From: an uncultured Prevotella sp.
Lineage (GTDB): Bacteria > Bacteroidota > Bacteroidia > Bacteroidales > Bacteroidaceae
Assembly: GCA_945788545.1 (NCBI GenBank)
Contig: CALZMK010000030.1
Location: 1-10,067 of the forward strand
Reading direction: 5' to 3'
Length of the DNA: 10,067 nucleotides
Shown here: positions 7,469 to 10,067 of the stretch, one piece after another
How positions within the stretch are numbered: the first letter of the stretch is position 1
How the letters are laid out: every line of letters starts with the position of its first letter
Notes under the pieces: generated by a model
Database searches by the model: none
What the model was told of the DNA's origin: nothing
What the model saw: only the letters and a program-made list of their open reading frames with translations
Program-made: the position numbers and the translations under genes

Positions 7469-8692
7469 ATGCTTTACAACATTGCGATATATTTCTATCT
7501 GCTGGGCGTGGCTATAGCAAGCCTGTTCAACGAGAAGGTACGCAAGATGTGGCGCGGGGAACGTGCCGCTTTTGACGTACTCAAGCAGAAGGTTGACCCT
7601 GAGGCGAAATACGTATGGTTTCATGCGGCATCACTCGGAGAATTCGAGCAAGGCCGCCCTATCATGGAGCGCCTGCGTAGCGAGCATCCGGAATACAAGA
7701 TTCTGCTCACCTTCTTCTCGCCATCGGGATATGAGGTGCGCAAGAACTACGAGGGTGCCGACATCATCTGCTATCTTCCTCTCGACACGCCTATCAACGC
7801 CATACGCTTCTTGAGGCTCGTGCGTCCGGTGATGGCTTACTTCATAAAGTATGAATTCTGGTATAACTACCTCCACATACTGAAATATCGCCATGTGCCA
7901 GCATACAGTGTGTCGTCGATATTCCGCCCCGAACAGATATTCTTCAAATGGTATGCCAAGAAATATGCAGGGGTATTGCGTTGCATAACGCATTTCTTCG
8001 TACAGAACGAACAAAGTCGCGAGTTGCTCGCCAAAATCGGAATTACGGAGGTCACTGTCAGCGGCGACACAAGATTTGACCGTGTTCTTCAGATTAAGGA
8101 ACAGTCGAAGCATCTGCCGCTCGTAGAGGCATTCAAGCAAGACCACAAGGTGTTTGTGGCAGGAAGCAGTTGGCCGCCCGACGAGGAGATTTTCATCCGC
8201 TTCTTCAATGAGCATCCGGAATGGAAACTAATTATCGCTCCACACGTTATCGGCAACGACCACCTGCAGCAGATACTGTCGAGACTCAACCGCAAGACAG
8301 TACGCTACACTGAGGCTACACCAGAGACGGCCGCCGAGGCACAATGCATGATAATCGACTGCTTCGGTCTTTTGTCGAGCATCTACCACTACGGCGAGGT
8401 GGCTTATGTTGGAGGCGGATTTGGAGTAGGAATACATAATGTGCTGGAGGCAGCGGTATGGAACGTGCCGGTGTTCTTCGGTCCTAACAACAAGCGATTC
8501 CAGGAGGCACAGCAACTGCTCGCATCGGGAGGAGGCATCGAGATTACCAACTACAGTTCGTTTGCCACCGCCATGCAGCGATTCATGGACGATGACAAAT
8601 GGTTGGAGCAATGCGGCAGTAAGGCCGGCGACTATGTGAAGAGCATGGCCGGTGCCACGGATATCGTATTGAGAGAATCTTTGCACATATAA
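7469..8692 (+). CDS. waaA: 3-deoxy-D-manno-octulosonic acid (Kdo) transferase
   Basis: 407 residues. WaaA (KdtA) transfers Kdo from CMP-Kdo to lipid IVA on the cytoplasmic face of the inner membrane, the step linking lipid A to the core sugar. An N-terminal hydrophobic segment (about 3-19) is the expected membrane anchor. The N-terminal Rossmann-like domain has WFHAASLGEFEQ (50-61); the Glu in SLGE (58) is the expected catalytic base. SGDTRFDRV (198-206), AGSSWPPDEE (231-240) and the C-terminal GGGFGVGIHNVLEAA (315-329), followed by FFGPNN (336-341), match the GT30 family CMP-Kdo-binding region. Whether one, two or more Kdo residues are added cannot be read from sequence. It lies 29 bp after gltX and 16 bp before the PASTA gene, with no internal promoter seen. 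Its presence confirms a Gram-negative LPS-making host. Confidence 0.95.
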   Translation: MLYNIAIYFYLLGVAIASLFNEKVRKMWRGERAAFDVLKQKVDPEAKYVWFHAASLGEFEQGRPIMERLRSEHPEYKILLTFFSPSGYEVRKNYEGADIICYLPLDTPINAIRFLRLVRPVMAYFIKYEFWYNYLHILKYRHVPAYSVSSIFRPEQIFFKWYAKKYAGVLRCITHFFVQNEQSRELLAKIGITEVTVSGDTRFDRVLQIKEQSKHLPLVEAFKQDHKVFVAGSSWPPDEEIFIRFFNEHPEWKLIIAPHVIGNDHLQQILSRLNRKTVRYTEATPETAAEAQCMIIDCFGLLSSIYHYGEVAYVGGGFGVGIHNVLEAAVWNVPVFFGPNNKRFQEAQQLLASGGGIEITNYSSFATAMQRFMDDDKWLEQCGSKAGDYVKSMAGATDIVLRESLHI

Positions 8693-8708
8693 CATTATAT
8701 AACAATAG

Positions 8709-9365
8709 ATGGAATCTAAGGAATTCTTCGGTAAATTTAAGAGCAAATACCTATGGGGCAACTTGCTGGCCATGGCCTTAACGGTGGTGCTGCTGTGTGT
8801 GGGAGTGAAATATGGACTCGACATCTACACCCACCACGGCGAGGGCGTGCCCGTGCCTAATCTCACGGGAATGACCTTTAACAACGCCGCCAACCTGCTC
8901 GACCGCAACGGGTTGCGCATAGTGGTGAGCGATTCGGGATACAACAAGCGACTGCCCGCCGACTGTATCTTGGCACAAAGTCCCGGTGAGGGAACAAGCG
9001 TGAAGAAGGGACATACCATCTATGTCACAGTCAACTCGCCGTCATCACCCACGGTGACGATACCCGACATCATCGACAACAGCAGTGTGAGAGAGGCTAC
9101 AGCCAAACTAACGGCATTGGGATTCAAACTCCTTGACCCGAAGATTGTAACCGGCGAGAAGGACTGGGTGTATGGCATATTGTGCAGAGGACGAAGGATA
9201 AGTGCCGGCGACAGGGTGTCGATCGACTTGCCACTCACACTAATGATTGGCAACGGCGAATATGAGGACATAGGCCCTGACATCCAATACAGCGAACCCA
9301 ACGAATATCTGTCTGGACAATCTACAACAGATGACTTTCAAGAGGTGACTGGACCTGAACAATAA
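8709..9365 (+). CDS. Membrane-anchored protein with two PASTA domains, no kinase domain
   Basis: 218 residues. A short cytoplasmic N-terminus rich in Lys is followed by one membrane helix (about 17-37) and an extracytoplasmic part. PASTA 1 (about 46-110) is well formed: VPVPNLTGMTFNNAANLL, then a loop and ILAQSPGEGTSVKKGHTIYVTV. PASTA 2 (about 114-174) begins TVTIPDIIDNSSVREATAKL but is degenerate, with ILCRGRRISAGDRV in place of the usual Q.P..G..V..G turn. An acidic, low-complexity tail follows (175-218). In Gram-positives PASTA domains on Ser/Thr kinases or penicillin-binding proteins sense or bind peptidoglycan; here there is neither. The neighbours (waaA before, RluA-type synthase after) and a family habit of lying near D-Ala-D-Ala ligase genes suggest a cell-wall role, by inference. 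The partner is unknown. It is translated 16 bp after waaA. Confidence 0.88.
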   Translation: MESKEFFGKFKSKYLWGNLLAMALTVVLLCVGVKYGLDIYTHHGEGVPVPNLTGMTFNNAANLLDRNGLRIVVSDSGYNKRLPADCILAQSPGEGTSVKKGHTIYVTVNSPSSPTVTIPDIIDNSSVREATAKLTALGFKLLDPKIVTGEKDWVYGILCRGRRISAGDRVSIDLPLTLMIGNGEYEDIGPDIQYSEPNEYLSGQSTTDDFQEVTGPEQ

Positions 9366-9366
9366 C

Positions 9367-9375
9367 GAGGAAGGA
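9367..9375 (+). promoter_or_regulatory. Shine-Dalgarno region of the RluA-family gene
   Basis: GAGGAAGGA precedes the ATG at 9380 with the AAGGA part 4 nt away and GAGG 9 nt away. It starts only 2 bases after the stop codon of the PASTA gene, consistent with coupled translation. Confidence 0.5.
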
Positions 9376-9379
9376 CAAA

Positions 9380-10067
9380 ATGGCTGAAGAGATTATCAAC
9401 GAATATATAGACGACGAGCTCGACGAGGGACAGCAGCAACTGTATGAGCATTTCCGATTTGAGGTTGACCCCGGACAGGTGGCAACAAGGGTGGATAAGT
9501 TCATGTGCGAGAAACTGCAACACTCATCGCGCAACAGAATTCAGAAGGCCGCCGACGCAGGATATGTACACGTCAACGACCGACCGGTGAAGAGTAACCA
9601 TAAGGTGCGACCGGGTGACGTGGTGACACTTATGCTCGACCGTCCGAGATTCGAGACATCCATCGAACCGGAGGACATACCACTCGACATAGTATATGAG
9701 GACGACGACCTGATGGTGGTGAACAAACCTGCTGGAATGGTGGTGCACCCGGGATGCGGAAACTTCACCGGCACACTGGTGAACGCCATTGCATGGCACC
9801 TGCGCGACTTGCCCTCCTACGACCCCAACGACCCGCAGGTGGGGCTTGTACACAGAATAGACAAGGACACCAGCGGATTGCTTGTAGTGGCGAAGACCCC
9901 GGATGCCAAGACATCGCTTGGGGCACAGTTCTTCAACAAGACCACCCATAGACAATACAATGCCTTGGTGTGGGGAAACTTCGTGGAGGACAATGGTACT
10001 ATCGAGGGCAACATCGGACGCGACCCCAAGGACAGGCTCCGTATGGCTGTATTCCCTGTGGGCAGTG
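9380..10067 (+). CDS. RluA-family 23S rRNA pseudouridine synthase (RluD-like), 3' end missing
   Basis: 229 residues visible; the frame is open at the window end, where the usual protein has roughly 350. It isomerises specific uridines in ribosomal RNA to pseudouridine. Layout: an acidic N-terminal extension (about 1-20, EEIINEYIDDELDEGQ); an S4 RNA-binding domain about 37-86 (RVDKFM..KLQHSSRNRIQKAADAG); then the catalytic domain. Motif HRIDKDTSGL (158-167) carries the catalytic Asp161 of the HRLD..TSG signature. VYEDDDLMVVNKPAGMVVHPG, about 110-130, is the other conserved block. S4 plus this motif fits RluD/RluC; which positions it modifies cannot be told from sequence. It follows the PASTA gene by 14 bp. 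The gene after it, outside the window, is not visible. Confidence 0.93.
   Translation, partial: MAEEIINEYIDDELDEGQQQLYEHFRFEVDPGQVATRVDKFMCEKLQHSSRNRIQKAADAGYVHVNDRPVKSNHKVRPGDVVTLMLDRPRFETSIEPEDIPLDIVYEDDDLMVVNKPAGMVVHPGCGNFTGTLVNAIAWHLRDLPSYDPNDPQVGLVHRIDKDTSGLLVVAKTPDAKTSLGAQFFNKTTHRQYNALVWGNFVEDNGTIEGNIGRDPKDRLRMAVFPVGS

Noticed and set aside
6492..7469. 325-codon open frame on the minus strand
   Set aside because: Antisense to gltX, whose synthetase motifs are unmistakable; no similarity recognised for the antisense product.

Overview
The window reads as chromosome of a Bacteroidales bacterium, most likely Prevotella or a close relative. The support is: genes of moderate GC separated by AT-rich gaps; promoters of the Bacteroidetes type (TAnnTTTG at -7, TTTG about 19-20 bp upstream); few Shine-Dalgarno sites; a large outer-membrane beta-barrel protein; a TPR/histidine-kinase fusion; and a 7TM-HD phosphohydrolase divergent from gltX. 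Genus assignment is inference.

Left part (1-3507): the 3' end of an outer-membrane beta-barrel or TonB-dependent-receptor-like gene (+ strand) converges with a minus-strand gene for a TPR-containing, membrane-anchored histidine-kinase-like protein. That protein keeps the ATP-binding motifs but has alanine where the phospho-accepting histidine should be. It has its own promoter. Upstream of it, and separated by a strong intrinsic terminator, lies a minus-strand FadL/OmpP1-family outer-membrane transporter gene with its own -7 box.

Middle (3508-5921): an AT-rich 223-bp gap carries a long imperfect inverted repeat with a nested hairpin, then a 12-bp direct repeat that runs into the end of the next gene. 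That gene (minus strand) encodes a 7TM-HD phosphohydrolase of the PgpH/YqfF type, probably a cyclic-di-AMP phosphodiesterase. It is transcribed divergently from gltX across a 136-bp gap with a promoter in each direction. A near-palindrome overlaps the gltX -7 box.

Right part (5922-10067): a tight plus-strand cluster, probably one operon: gltX (glutamyl-tRNA synthetase), waaA (Kdo transferase, lipid A core), a membrane-anchored two-PASTA-domain protein without a kinase, and an RluA-family pseudouridine synthase cut by the window end. Gaps are 29, 16 and 14 bp. The cluster joins translation with envelope assembly.

Most of the window is core genome. I see no mobile element, CRISPR array, tRNA or rRNA, and no clear new multi-gene system. 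The items most worth a second look are the histidine-less kinase, the kinase-free PASTA protein in the waaA cluster, and the intergenic repeats and palindrome.
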